DNA of 64,000 bases from Liolophura sinensis. Taxonomy: Eukaryota; Mollusca; Polyplacophora; Chitonida; Chitonidae. The notes beneath the pieces were generated by a model, which searched no databases, had not been told where the DNA came from, and was given only the letters and a program-made list of their open reading frames with translations. Below are positions 1 through 12,523 of this stretch, in pieces (position 1 is the stretch's first letter; every line of letters starts with the position of its first letter). The stretch covers positions 14,567,338 to 14,631,337 of the forward strand of contig NC_088302.1 of assembly GCF_032854445.1 (NCBI RefSeq), written 5' to 3'. Position numbers and translations under genes: made by a program.

Positions 1-199
1 ACGCAACATTTGAGTATAAAACAATGGCTGAGTTTATGAGTAACATTCACTGGGTTGATGTACAAACTGGTAAAATGATTCTTTGGATGTTAGTAAACTC
101 TGTCCTCGGTTTTAAAAGCAATTTAAGCAATTAAAGCAACTGCTTTCATTTCTCTGTAAAATGCAGCACTGGCAGTAGATTCTGCTAGAAGTACGGACT

Positions 200-1380
200 A
201 ACATAAAAACAGATGTGAAAAAATCCTGTTCATTTTCTTCCTAAGAAATCCGATATTAACAGTCTTCATAAAACAGGGCAAAGGCCTTTACGGCCTTTAT
301 TATGTAAGCATAATAACCCGAACGAAGCATATATGAGAGCGGTAAGTGGACCAAACTCCGACCAGAAAAGATTCTTTCCCAAGTTGCTTGTTAACATATC
401 TAATGAGCTTACTGTGTTGAGGACAAGTTTGTTCACAAAAAAGTACACAGAAACTTCTGTCATTGTTGATTTTTTCAAGCAATATTGCTTGGGAGAGAAA
501 CGTCATAAATATATATGAATACATGAATTTCTCTCCATGGATTGCTTACATTTATCAGCGCTGATTTTTTCTCTCGTGGAAGCACCAACACTGATGATGC
601 GATCAGAAGCACCCAAATAAACAGCTGTATCTTTTGCTTTCACTTTACTTCCCCAAATGAATACATGCGCCACATATACATACATTTTGATATCCAGCAG
701 CCTGTCTTTCTTGGGTGCTCAGTGTCATCTTTGACCTAACATCCATTCCGCGTATCACGAGATCGTCACATGACACATACTGATCGGTCTAAAGACGTTG
801 AAGTCTGTGGGCATTTTCTGATGAGAAATCTTTCCATTACATATGCTCTGTTAACCGGAGATTGGTCCTTTTGGATGGGCAGGCACTCTGCTTACCTTAT
901 CATTCATTTCAGCTGCGATCGTAACCTTTCCGTCAGATGGAGTGAGATCAATATTATCCAATAATTATGTAATGATTGAGAGAGTCGATCTGGAGAGTAA
1001 ACAGATTGATGAAATCGCTGATATTTTCTTCTGCGTTGCTTCCGACATATGTCATCTTCCCCAATAACGACGGAGAGATATTTTATCTATATTTTACTTT
1101 ACATATTTATCATATATAAATATTATAAAACTGTTATTAAATCGATTTTTACTCTTATATATGGCAAAGGTGTTTGTAAGCTATGTAGTTGACGTATGTC
1201 CATCGACTCTTGCCCAGGAGAGAATACAACAATAAATAAATCGGTAATAAGTCAGATTTGACATGGGACCAAGAGATGTAGGGAACCGTATCGTCAGGTA
1301 ACGATATCTCCTTTATTTCCTTACTGACCATGCTTCTATTTGAGGAAAGTGAAATCCTAGCAAAATGATGGGGGTCCTTC
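200..1380. repeat. Array blocks M3-M4-M6-M7, first unit
   Basis: M3 (200-500) has 'CAAAGGCCTTTACGGCC' and 'CATAATAACCCGAA', recurring at 5795-6080, 43735-44005 and 50020-50360. M4 (515-965) recurs at 6090-6512 and 37180-37530. M6 (1180-1290) has 'GGGACCAAGAGATGTAGGGA', recurring near 7150, 38570 and 45880. M7 (1315-1380) has 'TTTGAGGAAAGTGAAA', recurring near 24790 and 38945. No intact reading frame is shared with the other units. Confidence 0.75.
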
Positions 1381-1389
1381 ACAGAAATA

Positions 1390-3835
1390 CATTGTTCTGT
1401 TTAAATATCACCAAGTACGGATGTTATCCTCGTGCAGCAGCTTGTCACAAGCAGCCTGATCAAAGCCTTCCTGTCCCCATTTGCCAAGGTACTGCTTCAA
1501 TGGAAACCCCGTTTGCTCTGGTGTGTTAAAGGTTGAATGTGTCTCTGCGTTCTGTCTAATACGATATATTTAAGAGATAGAAAGAAAAACCAGAGCAGCG
1601 AGTGGATGCCCCGACCAAGATTTACTGGTCGAAGCACTGAAACTTTCATGTGTGTATTTCTACGTGTTGTCAAAGTTTCGTTTTGGTTAACGTTTGGCAT
1701 TATATGCAAAACATAAGCATTTTTATAATGTGATCAGTTTTGTCATATTTTGGAAAGATTAAAACAGGCATTTTTGCCTTAGTCTCTCAGTCATAATCCA
1801 TAGTACATAGGACTAACGAAGTCCCTGTTGAGAAGAGATTGCAACTCGAGGAAGAGTTCAAATATTTGTGACACTATTGTTTTTTCCTTGGAAACATACT
1901 TTTTGTGTGAGTAAGATAAAGGCAGCCATGCATTATATAAGTGTTATCTTGAATTAGAATGGCTAATATATGGTATTACGTAACATTTGGAAACTATAGC
2001 GAAATCACACATGAATCCTGGTTGAGAGAACATGTAATCCTCAGGCTATCATTGACATTAACATGTTATGCGTGAGCTAAAAGTTACATTTGTTATATAT
2101 TTATTTAATTGATTAGTTCATAACTTCGTGCTCAATCATTTTTCAGAAAATTACATTTGTGGTGCACTGATGTTAACAATTCTATAGTGTCTGTGTAAAA
2201 AAAAGATCCTTCAGTGAGACTGGAGCGGGCTACAGTTTTTCAATTTTGTGACCTATACATCGCCCCTTCTCATATTTGAAGGTTTATAAGCCGCATGTTA
2301 GCCATATAACAGGAAAAGAAGAGAAAAGCTGAAATAAAGAAAGGAGAAGCCTTACGAGTTTGTCAGTCGCTGTCAATCACAAGCATAGTCTGTTTCGCTG
2401 CTTGAGGTGAACAGTTTCCTTCACTGGGGTCGATTCCCCGTCTTACCACACCAGGTCATTACATACCCCTCTTTGCACAATGGCTTAAGCAGAATTAGGT
2501 AACAAAAAAAATGTTAATCGCAATTTATTCCTCGTTACTGTTCTAAAATTACTCAAAATGTTGTGTTTCCCTCATATTTAACATATAAAATAACTTCAAA
2601 CAAATCATAGGGATCAGGCCCCGATGGTGCTTAGTCCACCTGCAGATTTCTGCTTTATGCACGAATACAATGTAAGTAGGCCTACAGCATGGAGAGAAAA
2701 AAAAAACAGAGCAGCGACGACAGTGTGATAACTGGCAAATGGTCACACGTAACTGGGTAATGTCAATGCCCTCATATGTCAAGGACCTGGTAGAGCAAGG
2801 CCGGGAATCTGCTCCAGTGCAAGAAATTGTGCTCCTCAAGAAGTGAAACTGCAATAGCTCTGACTGACAGCTGTTAACTCCTTCTTAAGGCCACTACTAT
2901 TTTCACTTCTGCGTTACTTCTCTTCTCCTGTTGTATGCCAAGTGTGCGATTTTATGAACCTTGCAACACACGCACTGAAGTGAGTCTATATCCATGTTCG
3001 CGATGTATAGGTCATCAAATCGAAACATGGTAACATGGTCACAATGAAAAAAGTTTTATTGTTTGACACTGTAGAAAGGGAAAATCACTGCACCACAAAT
3101 GTAACTTTCTGAAGTACACCGAAGCAATTGTTGAGCACGCCCTTAAAAACCAACCAAATAACTTTCAGCCTTGTAATTTCTCTACATATTACACATAGCG
3201 TGAAAAGTTAATGATAGACCACGTTTGAAGCAGGATTCACTTGTGATTTCGATATAGTTGCTACATGCTAAATATTAGCATACAACAATTATCGATCCTA
3301 TGTCACAATAACACTTATTCAATACAAATTGGCCTATATCATTGTACACTCAAAGTATTTTCATAAGTAAATAAAATTAACCACAATGATTTGGACACTT
3401 ATATGACTCAACTGATCACATAAACTTTAACTTTTACATATGAAGACAGCAGTTAACTAAATCGAAATTTTGATATCCCACACAAATACACACGTGACAG
3501 TTTCAGTAAAGATATTTTTCTAGTTAAAGTCGATCTTCATACAGTAAATTAAAAACACATTGCCTCTTTGAACCAAAACTGGCGTTTTTGATCGAGAGTG
3601 CATTTTTGGTGGGTTATTACTAAGCAGCGATCTCTGTTATGGCCATATAACGTTTTGGGGCGCTTTGACCAATTTTTATTCCTTTGACTCGGAAATTTAC
3701 AGAATTATGTTGGGATTGGAAATTTGCACTTTCTTACCTCTCTGGGGTCGACTTTCGCCTTACCGTACAGGGTCTTTACCCCAGTTAGGGTTTTATTCTA
3801 ACTGTTTATGTATTAACTATGGCTAGGTTAACAAG
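1390..3835. other. No gene seen; duplicated spacer
   Basis: AT-rich, without a supported gene. It is repeated in copy B (16690-20690, interrupted by Tc1). The part at 1430-1560 is similar to 13090-13250 and 13676-13720, which is a diverged copy split by about 400 bases. Confidence 0.6.
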
Positions 3836-3840
3836 TGATG

Positions 3841-4232
3841 AGTATTTCTCAAATCACAGTGGTTATATACTTCTTTATTTCTCATTCAAAACGGTTGATT
3901 GCTTTTTTATTATTTCTCAATCAAAGTTGTTGTAGTCCAGCTTTTCGATTATTTCTCGTAGTTGTTGTTTGACTAGCATGCTTTTAGATTCTTTCCTATT
4001 TGCTGTAGTGCTTGATTATTTCCCAGTCAAAATTGTTGTAGTTCTGCTTTTCGATTATTTCGCCTTCTAAGATGTTGTAGTCATGCTTTTGAATTATTTC
4101 CCATTCAAAGTTGTTTTAGTTTTGCTTTTTTTATTATTTGTCATTTAAAGTTCTTGTTGTCTTCCGCATTGACATTTCCTCATTCAAAGTGGTTGTAAGG
4201 TTGTGTATTTTTCAGTCAAAGTGAATGTCATC
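3841..4232. repeat. Degenerate minisatellite M0, copy A
   Basis: About nine imperfect units of roughly 40-50 bp around 'GATTATTTCTCATTCAAAG' plus 'TTGTTGTAGTC'. Matching arrays lie at 20695-21087 (copy B) and in shorter form at 13803-13932. Confidence 0.8.
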
Positions 4233-4339
4233 TTAAAGTTTTTCCGGTGGATTCACACAAAATAACTCATATTTGACCGGCATGATTCAAACAAACCCTT
4301 GGTTTACAACGGATGAAGAATATGTCACTTTATATACAA

Positions 4340-4412
4340 TGTCCGGCAGCGTTATGGTGGGCCAGACAGAGCCCAGGGGAAACCGACGACCATCCGGACT
4401 GGACAATGTGTT
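4340..4412 (-). mobile_element. SINE fragment (family 1), degenerate
   Basis: 'GTTATGGTGGGCCAGACAGA' and 'CGACGACCATCC' match the central part of the family-1 SINE seen complete at 53359-53619. Both ends are missing. The same fragment sits in copy B at 21192-21264, so it is older than the duplication. Confidence 0.6.
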
Positions 4413-4599
4413 ATTCAAAATCCTTTCAGTATTATACCAAACATAACTGTATATTTATATAATGCAAGTATAGATGGACTTTTCGCCACATAAGCAGTAC
4501 TGTGAGTAAAAAGAAAGCCGAGCATACAGGCTATCTGTTTTTGGGGGTTTTTTTTGCTGTTGTTGTTGTTTTTTGTTTTTTGTTTTTTTTTACTTCTAC

Positions 4600-7339
4600 T
4601 TTTCTTTAATTTAATTTGTCAAAGTCTGTAGTATAACACCGAGCGTATTACGACGTATATCTTTTTAGGCAGACTTGGCACTTTTGGGTAGCATTAAAAA
4701 TTAGCTGGATTTTTCGACAAATTCCTTGATCGAAGTCGTAGTTGTAGTGTTAAGGAAAAAATATATCCGTACATCTTGTTGTAAACTGCTCTGAGGAAAA
4801 CCCACAAATTTGACCCTCGTTTCCCTCGCAGATGGTTTGGCATAAGGAGCTTGTAAATTTGATTTTGTTTTTTTTTTCACGTTCCACTTTACAAAACCAT
4901 TTTCGATCGCAATAAAATCCACAAGCACTAGTCGACCCGGCGTTATGTCAAAAACATGTTATGTGTTATGTGCGAGGACGTAAGGTCAGAAACATGAATA
5001 TCGCTTCTCATAGGTTCCAAGGATTCAAAAAAAAAACACGCCAACAAAACGTATTTTCAACGAAATAAATAATGTGTAGGATGAGTTTTTGTATATTGCT
5101 CTTCTCTAAGCATCCAAGTTTTTGAGGTAGTTTTCAATATCTGTGACCTTTGAAAACCATTACAGCACTGTCTGTTTGCCTTCGCAAAAGGAATCGTTAC
5201 ATTAAATAAATCAAGATGCTAATGTGTGGTATAATCCCATAATGAGTTGTCGCTAGGACCTAAAGGTATTATACGCAGCAAAATAATCGAACAACAGTTC
5301 TCCAGGATTTGGGATGTATCTGGTAACACCGCCAATACAGGAAAGTGTCTGGTCAGAAGCCTTACACAGCCAGGGCCAGGTTCCTGTACATCAGGCTTGG
5401 TTCATCTTATGGACTCAGGACGATTAGCCTGGATTTGACGCGTCCTTGGAATGACGGTCAGAATACAGGGTCATCTAAAGATGTACGACTTCACGTTTAA
5501 CACTGTTATTTAACCAACTAATACACCCCAAGATGCGGCAGGAATTAAGCTGTCAATAAAATGGAGAGCAAGTCTTTCAGACAAAGGAGATATTGACGTC
5601 GACTGCTAACTGTCCCGGGGAAAAGGGTAATTCCTAAGCAGGAAGGCTGTCTTTAATGCTGATTGTTGTCAGCTTTTTGTATCCAAAAAGTGGAGACGCG
5701 TGGCACGTCCTCACTAGACTGGACGCATTTTTTGCTTAACGCTGTCCTCGATTTTAAAACCTTTTACCGCTCAGCTAGAAATATCAACTGATATGGAAAC
5801 AAATGTAAAAAAATTCCTGTTCATTTTCTGCCTAAGAAATCTGATTTTAAGAGTATTCATAAAAAAGGGCAAAACGCCTTTACGGCATGTAAACATAATA
5901 ACCCGAAGAAGGCTTTTATGAGCACTGTAAATGTACTCCAGCAAGAATGGATTCCTTCCCACGACGCCTATCCCCAGATCTGAGCAGCTCACAAGGGAGA
6001 ACTTATAACAGAATCTTCTGTCTGTTTTCCAATCCGTATCTCCTGGAAGTGAAAATTCATAAATTCTTCAAGCCTGTTTAAGCCATCCACATGAATTTTT
6101 TTGATGGACTGCTTATATTTTATTAGTGGTTCTTTGTGCTCTGGAAATACGAACACTGATGACGCGATCGAATGCACGTGTAGCTCTATCTTTTGCTTTC
6201 ACCTTTATGTCCATATCACAATGGACAAATAGAGCGGGGTTGTTAAATTTACAGCACTTCAGGTCTGACAGCCTGTCCTTTACTAGGTGCTGTACGTGTG
6301 TCATCACGAGATCGTCACGACATACATTGATCGGCCGCGAAACGACGAAGTCTGCAAGCCCTTTTATGATGAAAAGCCTTTCGACTGAATATACCCTTGT
6401 AACCCGAGGTTGTTACTTTTGGACACCTACACACGCTGCTTACCATATCACTGATTTCAGCTATGGACGTGACCTTTCCGTCAGGTGGCATGAGATGAGT
6501 GTTATCCAATAATTATATATTAAGTTTATCTATTTATCTATTTATTCAATGTTTTTTATATACTCAAGAACATTTCACTTATACGACCATCATAGTGGGA
6601 GGAAACCGGGCCGAGCCCATTGGAATCCACGACCATCGGCAGGTTTCTGACAGACCTTCCCAACTGGACAACATGAACTGGACTGGACTTCGTACCGACC
6701 GCATTGGTGAGAGACTCCAGGGTCATTTGTATTACGTTTTTGAGAGCTAGACGAACTTGAAACCGATACGTGGAGAGTAAACTAAATGATGAAATCTCTG
6801 TTATTAGGCTTCTGTTTTGTTTCCAACATCTGTCAGCTTCTCCTGTAACCATGGAAGGTTACCTTTAGAAGTATTTTCTTACCTTCAATATTTATAATTC
6901 ATGAAAGTTATGAAACAGTGATCGAAGTTGATTTTATCTCTTAAACATGGCAAACGTCTTTCCGACATCAAAGAGGACATACAACTTGCTATTAACGTCT
7001 CGGGAAAGACAGTTTACGATTAAACAGGGTCTTAAAGATTGCCAGTAATGTGATCACATCAGTAGACTGTAACGTATATGTCGTGTATTCATCGACCCTT
7101 GCTCAAGAAAGAATAAACAGTAAAAAGATCGTTAATAAACCAGATATGATATGCGACCAATAGATCTAAGTAAGCGTATGGACAGACGATTGAAGTCAGC
7201 GTGGTCTTTGATGTCTGGGATTGGCGTCTTACTGACTAACATCCCCGAGGACATCTACCTGAACTGGGTGAGATTCTTGGCTCACCATCGACCAACATCA
7301 GTCAAATTTATCCTGTCGCCAGGTAAATTAGCAATGATG
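4600..7339. repeat. Array blocks M1-M2-M3-M4-M6, second unit (copy A)
   Basis: M1 (4620-4920) has 'CTTGATCGAAGTCGTAGTTG' and is matched by 14195-14500. M2 lies at 5250-5640, M3 at 5795-6080, M4 at 6090-6512, a family-1 SINE at 6544-6750 and M6 at 7060-7339. Compared with the first unit the frames are shifted or stopped, so I read this as old non-coding duplicate sequence. Confidence 0.75.
6544..6750 (-). mobile_element. SINE (family 1), diverged
   Basis: Reads from the A/T-rich 3' end ('TACTCAAGAACATTTCACTT') through 'GTGGGAGGAAACCGGGC' to the tRNA-like half ('GACCGCATTGGTGAGAGACT'). It therefore lies on the minus strand. The duplicate in copy B (23393-23605) keeps the motif 'ACGACGGCGGCCA', of which this copy has lost part. 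Confidence 0.8.
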
Positions 7340-7539
7340 NNNNNNNNNNNNNNNNNNNNNNNNNNNNNNNNNNNNNNNNNNNNNNNNNNNNNNNNNNNNN
7401 NNNNNNNNNNNNNNNNNNNNNNNNNNNNNNNNNNNNNNNNNNNNNNNNNNNNNNNNNNNNNNNNNNNNNNNNNNNNNNNNNNNNNNNNNNNNNNNNNNNN
7501 NNNNNNNNNNNNNNNNNNNNNNNNNNNNNNNNNNNNNNN
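7340..7539. other. Assembly gap (200 N)
   Basis: A run of exactly 200 N, a size typical of a placeholder rather than a measured gap. Its left edge is the end of duplication copy A. Its right edge is a short ACT/AAT microsatellite (7540-7575). Any frame running through it is meaningless. Confidence 0.99.
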
Positions 7540-8220
7540 ATACAACTACTACTACTGCTAATAATAATAATAAAAAGCTTTATACCGAAGGTAAACACAT
7601 ATGTAGCTAAAATCTGGGCAGGTGGACGTTCTAGAAGGCGAATGGTCTTTGTGTTAGGAGTCTTTCAAAGCTTTCACGAAACCCACGTAATCCTATATCA
7701 TGCTTGCATAAGCACATACCAAATGCAAATGATATCTTCTGTTTTGAACTTGAAGAAGAAAGAAAAATGGCCCAATATGAAGGTTTCGACCATCATATAA
7801 AAGGTAAGCACGGAGCAAGCTTAGTAATATTATCCACGAAGACACACAATGTGTATGTAACGCGGGTGATGTGTATCGAGTCAGTGCTGGCTTAAAAAAA
7901 GAACGTACCTTCAGTGACATATATATATATATATACAAAATGCTTTTCAACGGGTTCTCTATTTTTTGGGTATTAACCCGATTAACAGATGGTCAGTTTA
8001 CTCGGACTAGTCACGCGATGTGTGCACATCTGATTTTCAAGTAACACAGCCGAGGAAAGCGATGAATATAGTACTAGAGTAAAGATAAATGTTGATCTAT
8101 TTACACACCCTACAAAACATAATGAACAGCGTATACCAGCCAACGGCGCTGACGAGAGAGGAGTGCTATAAACCAAATGTATTATATACCTACCTAATAT
8201 CGGGTGGACTGTAAGTGCCT
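7540..8220. other. No gene seen; simple repeats at gap edge
   Basis: Starts with (ACT)n/(AAT)n at 7543-7573 and holds an (AT)n run at about 7919-7935. No similarity to the array was noticed and no supported gene. Confidence 0.6.
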
Positions 8221-8690
8221 GTAATGATGCGTGTTAACACCTCTGTAACATCCACCGGCAGCGGGGTGAGACGCTTAAAACCCGCATATTACCCCGAGAG
8301 ATGCCAGGGACAGAACTCATCAGCGCCAGGGCGATGGAACCTTTCGCTTCCCGGGCGAGCGAGCGACTGACTGCGGTGAACGTCGTAAGGCTGATGTTGC
8401 CGTACCTATGTAGGCCTACCCGCATCTGCTTGCAGCGCCGATCTAGCAAAGCTGACTTGGATTCGGTTATTGATACGTCCGCAGTGATTTATTGCTGCTG
8501 TCGTTACATTCCGCTGCCCCCCAAACAGACACCGGTTTACCAAGCAGGCACTTGGTTTTGTGGCAAACCACGAAGCCCCCGGTTCGATAGGAAGACTCCT
8601 TTTGTCGGCTAGATAAGCTCCTGTAGCCAACCTTCTTGTATACATACTAGCTTGGCTGATCAGATAACACGCAGAAATTTTAACCTGTGA
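8221..8690. other. GC- and CpG-richer patch, open on both strands
   Basis: Locally much richer in G+C and CpG than its surroundings. It stays open for 103 codons on plus (8301-8612) and 95 on minus (8406-8693). Neither translation resembles a family I know. Overlapping open frames on both strands are expected from base composition alone. It could be a CpG-rich promoter or exon, or an unrecognised element. Confidence 0.3.
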
Positions 8691-9650
8691 CACAAGTTAC
8701 ATGGTTTCGCGTGTTACTCAACGCGGGTGGCAGGGTGATGCGAAGTGAGTGGCGTGACAGGTGTGTACATGACTAGGTGGTACGGTGAATGACAGAATGA
8801 ATGACTGAGCAAGTGATGGAGTGATTGGGAATGCTTATAATATTTTCCTAAACTTACAGTATAGGCCTATTACCCACATACAGACAACACATCTCGTCAG
8901 TTCAGACCTCCAATCCAACGTTGTATTGCCGATTTGTATTGGCTGAGCTGATAGCCGTCTGGCAAAGGCCACAGAGCGTAGAGGTGACGATCGTGAATAG
9001 TATGACGTCACAAATGAGAAAAGCAGACGACAGGCATCGTTAAAAGCTTATTGGCGACTCCTGAGCGTGTTGTCCGGTGATAGCAGAATGCCAAGATCGA
9101 ACAACAAAATATTCGGATCATAGCCTGCACAGTCAATGAATAAAGGTATTACTGATTGAGTGTTTCCGCATTATCTTAATAAGAATTTATGAGAGTCGCT
9201 ACATTGCTAGTTACAATAGGCGAAAGAGTGAAGAAAACATAGGCATAGTAGGTCGTGGAGTGGAAACACTTGTAAAAGAACTAATTAGAAGTTGCCGGAT
9301 ACAGTCAGGGATGTATGACAGGATGATTAATAATACAGTGATCGGATGATTAATAGAGTGGCACAGTTAGGCCTATGTGAGAGAATCGGAGATTAGGGGA
9401 CTGAAGGGGCGGGTGAGTGTTATATAGTGTGTCTGGTTTATTTGAGTTTGTTGAACGATCAGTTGGTTTAGAGTGAAGATGGGTGAATGGCACATTAATT
9501 CACAGGTTCAGTGAGATCACACATGGTGAAGCCATGAGGTCGTTATTGGTTGAGTGGGATTGCATATGGTTGAATGATATCGTGACTGGTACCGCATCTA
9601 GTTGAGTGAGAATGGGACTAGTTAAGTGAGATCGTGATTGGCTGAGTAAG

Positions 9651-9830
9651 ATTTATTTATTTGATTGATTTGCTGTTTTACGCCGTACTCAAGAATATTT
9701 CACTTATACGACGGCGGCCAGCATTGTGGTGGGAGGAAACCGGGCTGAGCCCGGGGAAACCCACGACCATCCGCAGGTTGCCGAGAGACCCTCCTACGTA
9801 GCATGAGCTGGACTTGAACTCACAGCGACC
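9651..9830 (-). mobile_element. SINE (family 1), left half of inverted pair
   Basis: Runs from the A/T-rich tail through 'TTTTACGCCGTACTCAAGAA', 'ACGACGGCGGCCAGCATT' and 'GTGGGAGGAAACCGGGC' to 'GAACTCACAGCGACC'. It stops within the tRNA-like half and abuts the opposite-facing copy directly. Confidence 0.9.
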
Positions 9831-9960
9831 TGCGGATGGTCGTGGATCTCCCCCGGGCTCTGCCCGGATTCCTCCCACCATAATGCTGGCTGCCATAGTA
9901 TAAGTGAAATCTTCTTGAGTACGGCGTAAAACACTAGTCAAATAAAATAAATAAATAAAT
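9831..9960 (+). mobile_element. SINE (family 1), right half of inverted pair
   Basis: From 'TGCGGATGGTCGTGG' to the 3' end 'GTACGGCGTAAAACAC' and an (AAAT)n tail. It is the reverse complement of 9651-9775, with a 55-bp spacer between the arms, and lacks the whole tRNA-like half. Confidence 0.9.
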
Positions 9961-10269
9961 GGTTAGTGAAAATGTTCAATGAGATTGTTGCTGTTTGCGT
10001 GAGATTATAGATGGTTGAATGATATCGTCACTGGTTGAGTTGCACCGCATCTGGTTGAGTGAGAATGGACTAATTAAGTGGTTGAGTAAGACTGTGCATG
10101 GTATGGTAATATGGTGATTGGATTAAGTGGCAATGTTCAGTGAGATTTTGGCTGCTTGAGTGAAACTGAACATAGTTGGATGATATTCTGATTGGTTGAG
10201 TTAAAATGTGACAGGTTGAGAAATATACTCATGGTTGAATAATTTCGTTACTGATGAACAGAATGAGAA

Positions 10270-12520
10270 GGTTGCTGAGTTCATAAAATAATTTGAATCC
10301 GTTAATGAACGATGGATTCGATGGAGATGACGTGGTTTACAGGTGACTGGTTGAGACGTTGGTTGTCTACAGATGAGGGGTGATTTGCAAAATCAGACTG
10401 TATGGAAGTGACAGTATAACCATGCACCTTAGTGCTTTCAAGACAGTTTTGCACTAATTTGGAACTACTTTACACGCTCTTGCAACTCGTCTAACTACTG
10501 GGATTTTCAATAGGAATTATTCCAATAACGTAAATTTCGGTGTTTTTTTTTTACCTTTGGATCAGCACTCCTTTCTTTATCACACTCGCATAGCAACAGC
10601 GCACACACTACAGTCTGAAAATGTCAAATTACATCACTTCGTTTAGCTCATGAATGATGACTCGCCATATCCACGGGCATTTCGGAGACCCACGGAGACA
10701 ATGCGAAATAGCTTTTAAGCCCTGTGTTGTAAAATCATTGGTGCTTTGAAATGGAATATTCGATTAGAACGCGCAAGTATGACTGTTTTGCAGTTGCTTA
10801 GTGATGTACTGATCTGAAAAAGTCTAAGAAAGACCCGTTTAAAACAACTCCTAGCACACGGGCTATTCAGCTCGCCTACGATATTGACTTGGCTTCCTTT
10901 TTAATTAACGAGAATAAAATCAATTAACAATGCCATAGTTGGCTTAAGTTTATCTCAACGATTCAGTCATTTGTTGTATTGGTTAGTCCATATAATTGCA
11001 AATTCTACTGTTTTAATTATAATAAAATTAATTGCCCATTGCAACAAGAAAGGCATGGAGCCAAAGAATAATAACGGAATGTGGAAGGCGATGTAAATGG
11101 CCGGAAATGTCGGCTAGCAATTCGAACTGAGTCAGCGGTTAGATAACTACTTAGAACGATCCCACATGTGGAGTGTAATTGTAAAAAAACAATGGACTGG
11201 AACAGGTAAAAAAATATAAAACTAATTAAAGGTTTGGCAATCTGCCGTCACTGCCGCATTGAGTCATTGCTGGACATCATGATCGATCGGCTAGCTGACG
11301 GGTTAGTGAGACAGCAACAGAAAAAACACACAAATACCCGGTCAGTTTTCATTAATATACTGTAGAAAATAGTTTTTCAATTAAATACCTCTTAAAAGGA
11401 AATAATGTGCTATTTTACTTCTCCACTTTAGGTTAATTTTAAAATATAACATTTTTTAGCTGTTAAATTGTAGGTCAGTTGTGTATGAATACAATGTTGT
11501 GTATGAGATTTGCAACTGTAGTGAATTCTCAGCATTTAAAACAATCAAACACAACTGTGTAGATCTAGCACTGTTTTATATCTGGCCTTACAGGGATCTA
11601 CCCATATCCCTACTTACACATAGGCCCATATATACCCACGATGCCCCTATCCCACGGGCCTGGGTGACAACAAGCGCTTTACCACTTCAGTATGTAGCAG
11701 TTTGGACAGTCTGACGTTCGTCCACGTTATGTTAGTACTTTGAGTACTAATATGGTATGCAAACATGCATCTCACATCTTGAAAAGTTCCTTAGAAAACG
11801 CACCAAAGGTTGGTGGTTTACCTCAGGCCCCTGTTTTTCTTCGGCCCATATTTATGACCACAATCGCATAACTGAAAAATTCTTACGTATAGATCTCAAA
11901 ACCAAAACCAGATAAATAAATAAACTTCTTCCTAAATGGTTAGGGGACAAGCGTCCAAAGTCTCGAATGGCTCAATTTACAGTTTGTACAATTAGCTCAG
12001 GAACGTTTAAAACACTTAAAACAAGGTAAAACACTTGTTCCAAATGCAGTAAATCCATTTCCGGATGATGGTCATGTGATATTTTAACGATATGTTGTCA
12101 GTTAAGACATTATTTATATGCAAACGATACAGTCTTATTCTTGGATATGCACGATGGTTGCAGGCCTCCACCAGTAACTTGAAACTTTATTATGCTAAAT
12201 GAAAACTGCTGGTTACCAGTTCCAAACGAAATTGTCACACTTTCCATGCGCAATGTCTCTTCAGAACTTAAACTTTGTTTTTGATAGTAAAGAAATACAT
12301 GTTGTCGGAAGTTTTATATATCTTGGTATGACACTGTGGATTTATGGTAACACATAAACTAGCATGATATATTTACATGTCTTGGACACTAATTATGATT
12401 GATTACTGGTGTCTGCTTGTCGTTTTTTTGTGTATAAGTATAACCGTTTTATAAGGTAATATTTTCAATACAAACAAACGCTTTTTGAAAAGGTATATAT
12501 TGATGTGATAAATTGGTATA
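10270..12520. other. No gene or array block recognised
   Basis: AT-rich sequence without a supported coding region, known repeat or match to the array blocks. Short open frames (such as 11481-11714) have no recognisable content. Confidence 0.6.
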
Positions 12521-12523
12521 ACT

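Larger units (their letters stand above)
1..7339 (+). repeat. Recent duplication, copy A
   Basis: Nearly identical to 15295-24190 once the Tc1 insertion there is removed (7,339 bp against about 7,340 bp). Differences are scattered substitutions and small indels. For example, 14 bases present at about 16677-16690 are missing near 1381. About 30 extra bases lie near 3030, and a 10-base stretch at 5410 is absent in the other copy. The copy begins at the window edge, so its left limit is unknown, and it ends exactly at the N gap. It contains two diverged array units (M3-M4-M6-M7, then M0-M1-M2-M3-M4-M6). Confidence 0.93.
8700..10270. repeat. Degenerate GTTGAGTGAGAT-type low-complexity tract
   Basis: Loosely repeated phrases such as 'GGTTGAGTGAGA', 'GGTTGAATGATATCGT' and 'GATCGTGATTGG' fill about 9480-9650 and 9960-10260, with weaker traces from 8740. 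A longer phrase at about 9560-9630 is repeated at 10005-10085, on either side of the inverted SINE pair. Confidence 0.65.

Noticed and set aside
3841-4232. CRISPR-like array of spaced repeats
   Set aside because: Repeats are degenerate, contiguous and in a eukaryotic context; no constant repeat with unique spacers.
6126-6512. 128-codon plus frame, nearly identical at 22972-23358
   Set aside because: The second copy is just duplication B. The diverged M4 copy at 515-965 has this frame interrupted, so there is no sign of selection for a protein; the minus strand of the same block is the better exon candidate.
7151-7561. Open frames of 87-136 codons across 7282-7598
   Set aside because: They are open only because they run through the 200-N gap.
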